A stretch of DNA of 64,000 nucleotides from Sipunculus nudus (GCA_026874595.1 CM049318.1:3657741-3721740); one strand, 5' to 3'. Shown: positions 11,594 to 27,018, counted from the stretch's first letter. The notes: generated by a model from the letters alone, not told the origin. Numbers and translations: made by a program.

Positions 11594-12990
11594 CTTTTCA
11601 TACAGGAGTTCTTTGACGGGTAACGGCCACGCTTATGAATCCATTGTGTTGGAACATGAGTTTTATGCAAAACAAATTCTCAAACCAGCGTCATCAGAGA
11701 GCCATATATACCAGAAACAAGGCAAACAAAGACAAGTATCCATGTATGCCGCATCAACTACTGATCCATGTAACAATAGGTAACATAACAGCTGTTGAAC
11801 TAGCAATCACCGCCCACATATAATAATACACCGGCAGTATTATCCGCACACAGGAGAAATAGGAGCATTTTACTGTGGCACCTGCACACGCCAGAATGAC
11901 CTAATAGCGTGCTGTTGTAGCGCCTACAACTTAAACATAAACGGCCTCAATCGTTTTTTGTTTTCATTAGTGCCCATAAATCATTGGACGGTAGCCCTTT
12001 CATACGCTCGGTAGCGGTAGGATATTAAACCTTGATCATCTGTTTAATATTGTATGATGCATGGCCACAATATTGTATATATTTGGCTTCACTTATTATC
12101 GCAAATTGGTAAATTGTACCAAATGCATATGCCAGTTTTTACCGTAATATGCGTCTTGCATAACTGTTGGATCTGACAGCAGTGTCACTTATAATTACTC
12201 ATCACACTGGGGGAAAATGGGCCGAAAGTACTCAATGGTTTAAAGCAAAGCTTTATAAAAAGAGTAAAGCTGTATAAACATCACGGTCCTCCGTAAAGCA
12301 GGGGGCACTTGGATTAAAGCACGCGCTGATATTGCCGAACGTGTGAATGTTGGCGTTTAGATCACAAGTATAGGCGGAGCTAATCCTCGTCTAGTGGCTT
12401 GTTGTTATTAAAAGAACATGTTGGTACTACATGTATCTAGGGTACAATATTGCGACATGTACTCGCTGATATAACAAGTCATGAATAGGCGGTTCCGTAA
12501 ATATCGCATTGTTTACTGTGCGTGTTTATTGTTATTTATTGTCTTTTTAATTGTATATATATATATATATTCTCGAACGGTAAGTTCATCCAACTTAACA
12601 GCACGGCAGATAACGGGAACTTAAATATCGCAATTACAACAATATATTTGCGTTATGTTAACATGTGTGTTGGGGCATGAAATTAGTGGGCTGGGAGAAC
12701 ACAGGTGCACACTGTGAAGTGCTGCGACCGAAGATTAAGCTACCGCGTTAAATGTAATTCGTTTGTTAATTTCAAGGATAAATCTCAGGTCTGGTGGTGG
12801 CACAAAGGATTTTGCCTTTTAATAGAGACTCTATATAACTGCAATTAGTAAAAATACAATTTACTCACAAAAATTTAATTAAATGCAGTGTTTCAGAAAT
12901 GAAAAAAAGGAAAATGACAGATAATTTATACTGATTAATTCCTTTATCACGAAACTCTGATACTCGGCCATTAAACACTAAAATAAACTA
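11591..12990. other. No gene recognised
   Basis: AT-rich, with a short (AT)n at about 12,553-12,570. Nothing resembling a gene or a defined repeat. Confidence 0.5.
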
Positions 12991-14360
12991 GGGACCTATG
13001 GGTCTCGACGCTCAGCTGCATTTGTCTATAAGGATATATGTTTATGAGGTTTTCCAAAATATTGGTCCTGTGATCAGTTGAAGCCAACCTGTCTACCCAA
13101 ACTGGAGTTATCATCCTTAAACCAATTTGTGAATGGATAGGCCCTGTGACTTTAACCTTTGACTTTATGACCCCTAAATCAAAAGGAAACTTCCCTATTG
13201 GCAGATGCACCACATGTTGATGATGGAAGGATTGAGATGAAAAGTTTGGCTTAAAATTCATCCACAATCTCTCTGAAGTATTGGGTCCTGTGACCTTGAC
13301 CTTTGATCTCATGACCCCAGAATCAACAGTTCTTACTTTAGGGGTGGGCCATATATAAGTCAAGTTTGAAACCAATATTTCGAACTAAACTGATTTTATC
13401 ATCTGAAAACTAATATGTGGATTGATGGTCCCCATGACCTTGACCTTATGACCCCAAAATCCATCAGTTACTTTCACTATTGGCAGGTGAACAACATCTG
13501 GAAGATCAACAATCTTTATAAAGAAGTGGGTTCTGTGACCTTGACCTTTGGCCTTATGACCCCAAAATTAAAAGGATCCTTACATTAATGGTGGGTCATA
13601 TATAAGTCAAAATTGAAACCAATATGTCAATCCAAACTGGACAGACAAATTTGTGGACAGACGGGCCCCTGAGACGATGACCTTTGACCTTGTGACCCCA
13701 AAATCAATAAGTTTTTATCCCCCTATTGGCAGCTCAGCTATATGTGCAAGATGGAAGGTTTGGGATGAAAAGTTTGGCTGCATTATCCTTCTAAATAAGT
13801 GGGTTCTGTGACCTTGACCTTTGACCTCATGACCCCAAAATTGAACAGAATCTTCCCCTATTGGCAGGTTAGGAATATCTTGAAGATGAAAGGTTTGGGA
13901 TGAAAAGTTTGGCTTCAAATGCATATGCATTCTTTTTAAAGAAATGAGTCCTGTGACCATGACCTTTGACCGTTTGACCACGATAACTACACGGTTCTTA
14001 CTTTAGTGGTCAGTAAAATATAAGTTAAGTTTGAAACCAATATGTCAAACTAAACTGGAGTTATCATCTGGAAACTAATTTGTGAACAGATGGCCCCCCA
14101 CTTTGACCTTTGACAATGTGACCCCAAATTCATTTATGCTCTCCCCGTAATGGCAGTCAGCTAAATGTCCAAATAGAAAGTTTTGGATGAAAAGCTTGGC
14201 TTAAAATGCAGCCATAATCTTTTTTAAACAAGTGACCCATGGGTCATGACGCTCAGCTGCCAAGCATGACCTGCGACATCATGGGCTGAGATTCACAACT
14301 TCAAGTCAAATTTTGAAGAACCAATTTGCCAATTTGTTGAAATTTTCTACGACAACAGAG
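12991..14360. repeat. Molluscan dispersed repeat, about 140-bp units rich in TGACCTTTGACC
   Basis: The block opens with GGGACCTATGGGTCTCGACG and CTCAGCTGC, and a second copy of that motif sits at 14,232-14,260. Between them about eight diverged units of roughly 100-150 bp each hold GTGACCTTGACCTTTGACC, then ATGACCCCAAAATC, a CCTATTGGCAG motif and a GGTTTGGGATGAAAAGTTTGGC motif. The minus-strand open frames here (12,971-13,375 and 13,715-13,981) are products of the repeat, with recurring KVKVTG and FSSQTFH peptides. I know this family as common in bivalve genomes; its transposition class is not clear. Confidence 0.8.
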
Positions 14361-15569
14361 ATATATATCACCTATGTCTGGTTAAAACACAGTGAATTGG
14401 TGGTCTGAGGAAAATGTATGATTGTTAAGGTATCCAGAACTATTCCCATAGCTTACTTGATACCTGTCAGTCTCAAAAGGAACACCACAAAGGGCAAATA
14501 TAAGATCAAAATATATAGCAAAAAATCAAGGAAATCCATGCAAGAATTATTGAGAAACAGGTGCTTCTGTATGAATTTTTATTCAATACAAGCCAACTGT
14601 AATGCACTTTCATATATGATGATAATATTTATTAAGAAATATTTGACCCAATCCTTTGCAAGATTACATTAATATACGTCCGACTGCCTTCGCTTTAACA
14701 GTTCTTGAGATAATATGATCAAAAGGAATTTAAAGATGGTTGCCTGGTGGCCATTTTGGACTTCTGACAAGTCTGATTTCAGACAACAACCATTCTCTGA
14801 ATCGGACCAAAAATTGAAGGAAAATTACTGAAACTGCACTGAAAAAAAGGATTTCTAAGGTGGCTAACTGGCAGACATAATGGATTTCTGACAAGTCTGA
14901 CATTTAATATCACACATCCTCCAATAAGAGACCAAACTTGGGGCAAATTCTCCAAATGATGTTACAGTAATGAATGTCCAAAACAATTCAAAAGGCATGT
15001 TAAGGCACTCATATCAGATTTATAGATATGCAAATGTAAAAGTGTAGGTCCAATATTTTATATTATCACCCTGCTTTTCAATGGGGTCAGCAGGGTTGGT
15101 AAACTACAAAACCTGAAAGAAAAGAAATGCAGAAAGCATGACAAAAAGTCTTGTAATAAAATAAAGCCATCCTAAATCAAGTACACATCCACACATTATG
15201 AGAACAAACACTTGCTTTTATATGTGGTGATTTATACAAAAATATTCAGATATCTAGGAAACTAAGTTTATTGCTATGATTCCATAAAATAAACTGCAAA
15301 ATGTTCCCATCATCTTATAAATCAGTAGCTAAACCTTAATACTATACTCTCATAGTGTTAATTCCTGGCTGAAGTATTCCAACAACAGTGTTTTGTTATG
15401 CAGTAACGAGGTACTTATCACTCAGCCTTATCACTTAATAGCCTGATACAAAAGGGAATCATATGTCACCAGTGTCACTCACAATTACAGCCACATGGTG
15501 AGATGTACCAGCTGGAGTGCAAGCTTATATGTACAAGAAAAATAGAGATGGTCTACAAAATAAGTTGAC
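14361..15569. other. Repeat-derived sequence with a diverged duplication
   Basis: No gene. Near 14,736-14,780 and 14,857-14,905 two related stretches share TTCTGACAAGTCTGA preceded by a CTGGTGGCC/CTGGCAGAC-type segment, so a diverged tandem duplication of about 120 bp. The rest looks like the interior of the same repeat complex. Confidence 0.4.
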
Positions 15570-16430
15570 CTGATTATGACCTTGGCCTTTTGCCCACATA
15601 TCAACTGGATTCTTTCTAAATGATGGGTAACTAACTACTAACCAATTACATCTGGCTGGGTGTAATTACTTGGCAACCAATGAGTGAATAACTTAGACCT
15701 GCAACCTTTAACCTCCTGACCAGCTGACCTAAAAATCAATTAGTTATTTCTCCATGCAAAAAGACCCATAAATATGAAGTTTGAATCACACTGAGTGATG
15801 CATAGATGTGGCATATGTGAAAGACTGAAGGTTTGGGTTGAACAGTTTCACTTGAAATATGTTCACAAGCATTTAGAACAATATTGTGACCTTGACCTTT
15901 GACCTTTTGAACTCAACATCAATAGGCTTCTTCCCCTATTGGTAGGTAATCCATATATGACAGATGGAAAGTATAGATTGAAAAGTTTGCCTGAAAATGA
16001 CTCCACGCAAGAAGAGGGTGCTGTGAACTTGATCTTTGACCTCAAAATCAACAGGTCTTTTCCCCTGTTGGCAGAGAAGCGATATCAGTGCTGAAAGGTT
16101 TGGAATGAAAGGTCTAGCTTGAAATGTGTCCACAACCTTTTCAAAGAAGGGGATCCTGTGACCCTGACCTTTGACCTTGTGACCTCAACATCTATAGGAT
16201 TCTTCTCCCACTTAGTAGGTATGCTATATGTGAAAGATCAAAGAATTGGGATGAAAGGTTTGGCTTAAAATGCATCCACAGGCTTTTCAAAGAAGTTGGT
16301 TCTGTGACCTTGAATTTTGACCTTGTGACCTAAAAAAAATTATGGTTCTTCCCCTGTTGGTAGGTGAGCTGTATGTGAAAGATATAAGGTTTGGGATGAA
16401 AATTTTGGCTAAAAGAATTATTTCTGGGGG
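15570..16430. repeat. Second block of about 140-bp TGACCTTTGACC repeats
   Basis: About six diverged units with the same module order as 13-14.3 kb (nuclear-receptor-like motif, CCCCTATTGGTAGG, GAAAGAT-type segment, GGTTTGGGATGAAA). TGACCTTGACCTTTGACCT is exact at 15,887-15,905. Open frames at 15,863-16,133 (minus) are repeat shadows. Confidence 0.8.
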
Positions 16431-16661
16431 GTGCAAACACACCCCATAACTTCGAGAATATAGGTCGCAGTGACCTAATTTCAGGTTTGCAAGGAGATCT
16501 TTTTAGAACCTCTAAGACTGCATAGGGTTCATGGCCCTAGCCCCTACGGTTACGATTTGTGCCCTGCTAACGGAAGGCCGGCCGGACGGACAGACGGAAG
16601 GACGACGGACAAAGACCCATCGCTATAGCCCAGCATGACTGAAACTTAGCTGAGCTAAAAA
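16430..16661 (+). mobile_element. Molluscan repeat end module, copy 1
   Basis: The module runs ATAGGTCGCAGTGACCTAAT, TTTCAGGTTTGCAAGGAGAT, TTACGATTTGTGCCCTGCTAA, a GGACGGACAGACGGAAGGAC-type run, CAAAGACCCATCGCTATAGC and the end motif AGCTGAGCTAAAA. Two other copies in the window end in the same AGCTGAGCTAAAA and then diverge, so this is a real element end. Confidence 0.7.
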
Positions 16662-16855
16662 GTGAGTCCTGTGACCTAGACCTTTGACCTCAAGACCCCA
16701 AAATCATATAGGTTCTTGCTTTAGTGTAGGGCCATAGGTAAGTCAAGTTTGAAATCCATGTGTCAATACAACCTGTAGTTATCATCCGGAAACAAATTTG
16801 TGTGGATGGACGGATGGACAGACAGACAGACAAACAGACAGGATGAGAACTATAT
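16662..16855. repeat. One more TGACC unit ending in a (GACA)n run
   Basis: GTGACCTAGACCTTTGACCT at about 16,670, then a unit like those of the upstream blocks, then GGACGGATGGACAGACAGAC-type simple sequence to about 16,845. The repeat complex therefore continues beyond the first end module. Confidence 0.6.
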
Positions 16856-17064
16856 GGCATCCACTTGTGATCAATAAACACAACAAGTTTTTGGACACTA
16901 GATGTAATTACAGCTAAGAAACTGACATGATTGATGTCATTTGATAGTAAAATAATTTTAAAATATTCGTTAAAATAACAAAAAAATACAGGTGGCGCCA
17001 CCACTTTTTGGGAACTGAAAAAATCAAGATATTGGAGGTTTTGTATTATATTTTTTATTATTCT

Positions 17065-17275
17065 GAGGGGTAATTTCAAGCCCCATGGCTCGGAGGATAT
17101 AGGTCGCAATAACCTAATTTCAGGTTTCAAGGAGATTTTTTATTGACCTCCCTATTCACTTAGAAGTTTCAAGGTCCAGCAGTTACGATTTGTGCCCTGG
17201 CCCTGCTAACGGACGGACGACGGACAAAGCGCCATTCCTATACCTCAGTTGACATACAGTCAGCTGAGCTAAAAA
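17065..17275 (+). mobile_element. Molluscan repeat end module, copy 2
   Basis: ATATAGGTCGCAATAACCTA, TTTCAGGTTTCAAGGAGAT, CAGTTACGATTTGTGCCCTG, GGACGGACGACGGACAAAG, then GACATACAGTCAGCTGAGCTAAAA. Same module order as copy 1. The AGTCAGCTGAGC end can fold back on the preceding CTCAGTTGAC. Confidence 0.7.
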
Positions 17276-17522
17276 TTATGCAGGATTTATAGAAAGAATA
17301 TTTAAGGAAAGCATTTCTGGTTCCTGAAGCGATACTGTTCCCTAATATTTCACTCTCAATATTGCGAAAACTTTTTATTAAAATTTTCAAAAATTTCCCA
17401 CACCGCGGTAGGGGGACACTCATCCAACGCCCCTCTTAGCCGGTACGCACACTCGACCATGAAAGACTTTTTCCATACATCTCCAGATTTAAGTTCTGGG
17501 TCCACCACAGATAATATTAATC

Positions 17523-19837
<2,315 letters not shown>

Positions 19838-19845
19838 GCGTCTCA

Positions 19846-20269
19846 CAGTGGCGTCATTTTTTTCTTCCAGGGTGGGGGGGGGGGGTGACTGTATATATAT
19901 ATATATATGTATACACACACACACACACCACATATACCTTTTTCAACGTCTATGACTATGCGTGACATATTCAACTATATATATACATAATTATTATTAT
20001 TATATATATATACTTAATCATATTTCAAATAATTATAATATTATAACTGAAAATAAGTTATTTTGTGAATTCTCAGCAAGGTTTAGATATAACATTTTTT
20101 AGTAAATGGATCCAAAGTCTTTAATTCTATTTATTAATATATTTCATTTGCAATATTATAATTTTTTTCTCTGAAAAGTGGGGGGGGGGGATGATTACAT
20201 TGGCCATCCCCCCTTGCGTAAAAGTGGGGGGTATATATACCCCCCATCCCCCCTATATTGACGCCCCTG
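19846..20269. mobile_element. hAT-like MITE with perfect 8-bp target duplication
   Basis: The element starts CAGTGGCGTCA and ends TATATTGACGCCCCTG, whose reverse complement is CAGGGGCGTCAATATA: imperfect terminal inverted repeats starting with CAG. It is flanked on both sides by GCGTCTCA (19,838-19,845 and 20,270-20,277). An 8-bp duplication and CAG-type ends are the hAT signature. At 424 bp with no ORF it is non-autonomous. Inside are G runs and a 20-bp perfect palindrome (six G, TATATATA, six C; 20,226-20,245). Confidence 0.85.
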
Positions 20270-20277
20270 GCGTCTCA

Positions 20278-23200
20278 CCCACATTTTACTGTATACATCT
20301 ACACGTTCTTATTTTTAAATAACTTTCCCCCAGACTTTTTTTATATTCACTTATCCACAAATAAAAGCGATGATTAAATGTTCCAATTTATATTGCTGTT
20401 TGGATTTTATTGCATCTATAACGATACGAAAGGCGTTGTTATATATAGATGACGCCCTATAGACAACCTAACACATTAAGTATCAGGTTTGAATACCGAC
20501 TATTATACAAAATCCTCCAAAATTCTTTTATTTTTGCACAGAACATATAAGCAATTTTAAAGTAAAAAAAAAAAACGAATGTGTTAGCCTGATGGCCGAC
20601 AAAAATTACTTGTCGCAAATGTTTCATATACAAGTGACAACAAATAAATATTAACTTTCAGTCAATACATTTCCCTAGCCATCAGGAAATTGAAAGTCTG
20701 GCGCTCGAAGAGTTCAAGACATTACATGATTTTTACTTTATATTATTTTTCTTTAAGCAATATTCCCGCTTTCTATAAACCAAATGCTACAAGAGATGCT
20801 ACTTAAAAACTTCTGGAGTAATTATTAAAATACTGGAAGATTCATCTAAAAGTCTTAAAATTTTTTAAAATGCAAAACAGTAAATTGATCTTTCATTATT
20901 TAACTGACAAAAAACTGTTGTCACATCAAATAATTAACACTTCCCGTAATTTGCAATCTGACTGGTATTTTTTTTTAATTAAAACATCCACACACAGATA
21001 TCACTGTCAAGTGTGTTAATATTTAGAGAAAATTGATTGGGCAGGCACGTAGGGGCTCGCAGGGATTTATGGCTACAGGGTTCGAGGTCACGCAGTATCG
21101 GTTTTATGGCGACCTTTCAGCACGCGCGTATACTTGGGTGTACATGACTGTAAATGGCGGACCACATAGAGGACGAATGTGATTGGCTGCCACAGCTGGG
21201 ATGTCATAAACTGATTGTGATGTTCATTGCGATCTTGTAACAGACAAATTGAAGTAAATGTTTTTTATATAAGTTAACCTGAAGACATAGGTCAGATTAT
21301 TCATAGATGTAGGCATTTTTTATTATTATTATTAAAATTACAAGATAAATCTGCACTTTGAAAATAAAGGAAATATGAATTGTTTAAACGAAAACCCAAA
21401 GCTTCCACTTAAGGGCAGAGAGCACCTCTTGGTGAAATAAAATTAACCTTTATAATATATACAATAACTCTACGACATCAGCTAACAAAGCAACACAATT
21501 TGAAGCTTTGCGCAGGAATGGTAAACTGTTGTTTGACAAATCATTTGCACATGGGTCAGAAAGAAATAATTAATAATGAATACATAATTTTATGGCATTT
21601 TCATGTTCTGTATTTAAGGGGATACATCCATGTAAAGAAAAAGGGCATGGGGACTCACTTATGAAAGAGTTATACAAACTTTCCTATTTGCAAAAGCCCC
21701 TCCATATGCACGCTGTTATCACAGTCACGTGACCAGAAACCTGAACAGGAAACGATTAATGTGAGCCCGGGGCAGTATGGCTTAAGAAAACATGTTCCGA
21801 GTAACTTTAGAGTGAGCGAGTTGATCCGGATATGAAGAGTGGTAAATCCCACTTGACCTTCTCGCGAGAATCCCGGTGACAACGAGACCTGGTATGACAA
21901 TACGCTGTGGTTTGATGGGACAGGTGATAGCTGTGTGTGACTTGTTGCTACATTCACGCAGCGTCTACCTGTTCACGCTGCATAATGGGGAGATAAACGA
22001 TTAATAGTGTCTCACAAAATGTTTGTAACGATTCAACGATGTTTTTATTAGTTTTTTTCTCATTGTTAAATGTATTATCTTTTAGACTGTTCAGTTCCTT
22101 TATGATCCGTTTACATGTATAGAATATAGAATATTTTATATTAATGAACATATTGAAAATAATAATAAAAAAGAAATGCCAAAACAAATATGAGAGAGAG
22201 AGAGTGAGATAGACAGTGACCTCTGATTTGAGAATATAAGAGATATCAACAGAGAGGAACATTAAAAACAGAAAAGTTAGGACTTCAGATATAAGAAAAA
22301 GAGTGAGAGAGGCTAGGAACTCATAAGAAAGTCAGGTTTTTGATATGAGAGAGAGAAATAGAGAATCAGACAGACAGACAGACAAGTTAGGTAAGGCATA
22401 TATGAGCAACAAAGGCAATGAGGTTAGTTTGCATATCAAGGTGTTGATAAATGTAGGTATAGCAACGTGACTAGAAAACTGATCCACATGGCATAATTAC
22501 TTCTTGTAGAACATATTAGTATCTTGCTTGCAAATTATTTTTCTGATGAATGCCGGTTAAAATATTAACGAGAGAAAAGCACACTAAAGGTGGTGCATTT
22601 GTCATAACGATTCTCAGTATACGGCAAGGGTGAGTTTTCTCGTGCAACATAACCCTGTAATGCAGAAACTTTGTAGTTAATGCGACTACTGTTATTGGTA
22701 AACTTTGTATCTGTGATTGAAATTATGTACCGGCTGCTTACAATGATCTTACGTAACAAATAATTGACCCGTACCTGGCCTTGCTGGCAAGAAGAGAGCA
22801 AACAGGGCTAAGGAAGCCTGGCTAATTTAAAACAGGTCCCTGGACCAGGGCAGGGCCGGCAAAAAAATAATAGGTGGCTGCCGACATGACCCAAATATAT
22901 GAGACAAAGAAAAACACAAAATCTTTTTGATATTGCAGTTAGAGTCCATGACTGGAATAAATTTATTGCATTATTATGAAAATTGCATTTTCACTGAGAT
23001 GGGTCACATCAAGATCTCCGACAATGGTTTCTATTATACATTCAGGTGACCCGAGAAAATGTGTAGCGCTGACACTGCAGTTTACTGATAACGCGTTGTG
23101 CTAAGTTCTTATATTTTGTTTCAAGCTGTAAACTGTGTTTGAAAACGTACTTTTCATCACAAAAAGTAAACCAATTGAATCACCAACGTTTCTACCGGTG

Positions 23201-26200
23201 CTCGAGGGACGTCATATATGTCCCTTCTCAAAGCAACAGTTGCGATGCGTAAATACCAAACAAACCGATTTTAAGGACTGCGGGTCACTAAAGGCTATAT
23301 ATAATGATATATATGAGATAGATGCACGTAATGTTATATCGAGACACACTGCCCTCACAGCAGGGCACAAGCTTACAGGACACAAGGGCAACCTCCGCAA
23401 CAAATTGGATCCTCGATTTCACACCCTTATATGAAATATTAGCCGGAGAGCAGCCGAGATTAAGAGAGATTTTATGAAGATTTATGAAAGCCCGGATGCC
23501 CACGCAGGCAACAGGGCAGTCGATACTATACAGGGATAAACCCTGGACTCGTCTTGTTGCACTTCCAGTGATTCTCAGTAGAAACAAAACCAGCAAGGTC
23601 AATAGACTGCGAAAATTGTAGATGAATTCCTAAAGAAGATAAAACTTTTTTTAAATTATGTTATATATTAGATTATCGATCTTTTCCGAATATTCCATTT
23701 GGGATTTTTATAATAATTTTCCATATTTAATTCCTATGGTAGTTCGGAATCGTTTAGGCATATTTAGCGTGGCGTTTTAATAGAAGCGTAAACACGGGTA
23801 TTCTTTATTGCATTCAAAGACGTGACACCACATTGATATAACAAACCATTCTATATACACGAACTTTATAATATGGACATAAAAATGACTTTAACCTCAA
23901 CAAATCCTAAGACTTGTTAGCCCCTGGGCGATATTGATATGCTTTCTGAATTAAGAAATAGGCGACAACAATCTGCAAATAAATTTCCTTACAAACTTTT
24001 AAAACCCTCGTTATAAACAGAATGCCTCTCAGCCGATTGCACACTGATATTTGTTTGCATGTAAAATGAGGTACAATAGATGGTCCAGCAAACATACACA
24101 TGTTATATTTATATATATATATATATGTGTGTGTGTATATGCTTACAAAACACTACAAAAACATTGAGGGACTTTTGACAGCGTTGTTGGCTTTGCAGTT
24201 GTAAGAAAGATTTGTAGTGCCACTCTTGGGTGTAGGAAGCCAAGCTGATAACACTTATTATGTCTTAACGGTGTTTGTTTGTTCTTAAGCTGTCATTGTC
24301 TTTGTCTTTAATCAAATAAAATTACTACCCAGGGGAACGGTTCTCAGGAACCCACGACCCCAGTTATTTACATGCGTAGATAACCGTGACCCGCCCGAGA
24401 GGGAACCCCGGCGCACAGGAAAAGTTCTCGGGTATCCACATGTGACCCGTCTTTGAAGGCAACGGGGTTTTCACACTGAGAATATTGTAGGATGGGAATT
24501 TGTCACTTTTAACAATACTTAAGTATTTCACATATTCTCCGTTGGGGATCAGAAGCGACATGGCGCATTCTTAACTTAATTTTCATTTAGTTTTTCAACC
24601 GTCATCTGACAAGTTAATGTTTACATTACGCAATGGTAACCATGTATATCAGCCTCGCTTTGCTTTTGAAGTACCAAAAATAAATACGCCTTACTGCGAA
24701 TAGTTAAACGTAACTGCTTCAAGAGAAATGAAGATAGATTAATTCATGCCCTCCCCTGCGGAAAACAAAATAGATGATAGTGCTGAATGAGAAATGACTA
24801 GGAGATCTCATAAACCCGCATGTGCAAAAACGTTTATTTCTAATCAGTATTTATTGATCAACTTCAAACTCTAATGAATTTACTTATATTACATTTTATA
24901 TTCTTACTAGTGCCAAAATCTTCCAACAGATGCCAGCTCTTATGGTTGTTACTTTCACAGCTACTCTCTGGACAGATGTACCAGCAAACAAAATTATTTC
25001 CCTGCATCCAAATCCCTGTACAGACCAAACTGCCTCTATAAGCTTTTCCTTGACTCAAGACAGATGAATAATAATTATTCTATGCAGCAAAATTTGTCAA
25101 CAGATCAGACCGTCACATTCAATATTTTTTTTCTGGACATCAATCTTTAAAATAATTAAAACAATTTGATAAATTTTTAATTGTTTATGAATATCCTGAA
25201 CAGTTCCTGACAAACACATATTCAGAAGGCAGGTAGCAAAAACGGAGTGACAGACATTGATGGTACAACTGTGCAAGTAAAAAGTTAACAAGGCTGTAGA
25301 ACAACTGCAAGCTGACTATAAAACAAGCCCCTACTCCTGTATTACAACGTGAAGTAACCAACATTTAGTATTCGTGCGGAGTAATAAATTACCGACCCAC
25401 TCTAAAGGAGTTCATGGAGTGGATGTAACTTAAAACAACAGGACAAGAACGTGCCCCGCATTCTCTAAGGAAACAAAAGGGGCGGGCCGCTCAACACCTG
25501 TATATAACACTTAAGTACTTTTGGTACGTTGTTGGGAAATTCTTAAGTCTTCTTCAAACAGTCAACCTATCTATACAATGCCTCTCTTGTGCTTTCTGGG
25601 CTCGAAGTCAACATTTTCGAAAGTAGGGACTCTGTGTTTCAGCTAGCCATTCGCCACATCGCCAATGGCTAATAAGAATTGTGTGTGGCGAAAATTTGCT
25701 CACCAGCATTAGCCACGATGGCGAAAGTGATTTTTCCTGCTACCATCATATCTGATGACTGCTCAATGAAAGGCTGAACGTAAAATAATGTTACACTTGC
25801 AAATGTTTTATTTCGTGGTTGATTTTGCTATATATTTAGTCACTTCAAATAAAGTGTTTGAAAATAACTAACCGTGCGCGTGTTGCTGTCTTGGTTAACT
25901 CGTCAATGTCGGTGTCGAATCAAAAGGAATATATCGCGGGTTTAATTGGACTGCGATCATGTGCGGTACTCAAGCTAAAACCAATTTTGTTGTGAGAACG
26001 TAAAGATTGTAACAGGCAAAACAATAACGATATATTTCTATGCAGCCATTTTAATTTAAAGGATTTTCTCTACAAGTTTAAATGGAATATGGCTTCTCAG
26101 TTCCCGTCTAATGCAAGCCATAAAACAGATACATTGGGTCGATGTTTCTGACAAAACCACGTCAGCTTTCTAGGGGTTGGAGGTCATCCTTACTTTTTAA

Positions 26201-26783
26201 CAATGAACAGAACTTTATTACACTCAAGACTCATGAAAGACATATAGTCTTTCATACACAGTAACTGAGGAAACGTTAATTCATGATTATAACTGCCCTC
26301 TGTTGACTTTTACAAACAGTAAAATAACCATACATAACGATGTCTGGACATGAAAATCCAATGGGCAGACGGTCTATAATTATATGCAACTAGGTCGCCA
26401 GCTGTGGCCATGTGGTACGCGGGGAAAGTTGGACAGACCCTAAAGTTTCTTCGCTGCTGGATTCACTTCCAGTGGGTGGCCATCTATGCAGCAAAACAGG
26501 GCTTGTTGGAAAAGTATAATAATTCATACATCGTTTCTTTTACATGAGAAGTACATCGGCGCGCCGCCCTTATAGAATTTGACATCGCCGTTGTAGCCTA
26601 TGCTCTCATTTTTTACCGCCGTTGTAAATAATTACCCTCGCCCCACAAAAAAACCTATGATTACCGTATGTTACCGCCGAATTTGCGTTAAACTCTTTGT
26701 TAAATGACCATCAAACTTTCATTTAATCGTTCGTTTTTGCTCCTGCCAACGCCCTAGCGTCAGGTCAAGTGACAGAACAAATA
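20278..26783. other. No gene recognised over about 6.5 kb
   Basis: AT-rich sequence without a supported gene. Minor items: an AGCCTGATGG / CCATCAGGA inverted pair around 20,587-20,685, GA-rich simple sequence at about 22,190-22,385, a short (TA)n-(TG)n at about 24,110-24,135, and a GC-box/TATA-like combination near 25,480-25,510. Short frames (for example 23,135-23,434 plus, 23,288-23,602 minus) are unrecognised. Confidence 0.45.
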
Positions 26784-26801
26784 CGGGTACACATGTACCC
26801 G
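26784..26801. repeat. Short perfect hairpin CGGGTACA-CA-TGTACCCG
   Basis: Inverted 8-bp arms with a 2-nt loop. It lies 160 bp before the larger palindrome and about 40 bp before an ATTTGCAT octamer motif (near 26,840), next to an ATTGG (inverted CCAAT). Confidence 0.7.
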
Positions 26802-26944
26802 AATTGATAACACGTCCTGTCATTGGTTCATTTCAACTCATTTGCATAGGCCGAGACGGCGCGCTCTTTCGGAATATTGCAGATGAGCTACCGTGCATGC
26901 ATGCGGGCCATTAAAGTTGCCAGACGGAAAATGCAAATTTTCGG

Positions 26945-27018
26945 GCGACGTACTAGACCCAGTTGTGGCTCTGTTAAATGGACATTTAACAGAGCCACAA
27001 CTGGGTCTAGGCGACGTA
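26945..27018. mobile_element. 58-bp perfect palindrome between 8-bp direct repeats
   Basis: Arms 26,953-26,980 and 26,983-27,010 are perfect 28-bp inverted repeats (outer ends CTAGACCC / GGGTCTAG) separated by only GA. Directly outside on both sides is GCGACGTA (26,945-26,952 and 27,011-27,018). The direct repeat can be read as 9 bp, GGCGACGTA, if the last G of the right arm is counted. The arrangement is that of a minimal foldback insertion with a target duplication. 8 bp is the hAT or P length, 9 bp the Mutator length. There is no coding capacity. Confidence 0.75.

Noticed and set aside
12971-13375. 134-codon minus frame with repeated KVKVTG and FSSQSFH peptides
   Set aside because: It is the translation of the TGACCTTTGACC dispersed repeat, and the same peptides return at 13,715-13,981.
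25475-25515. GC box (GGGGCGGGCC) followed by TATATAA as a core promoter
   Set aside because: Two short motifs without a downstream gene or initiator; not enough to call a promoter.
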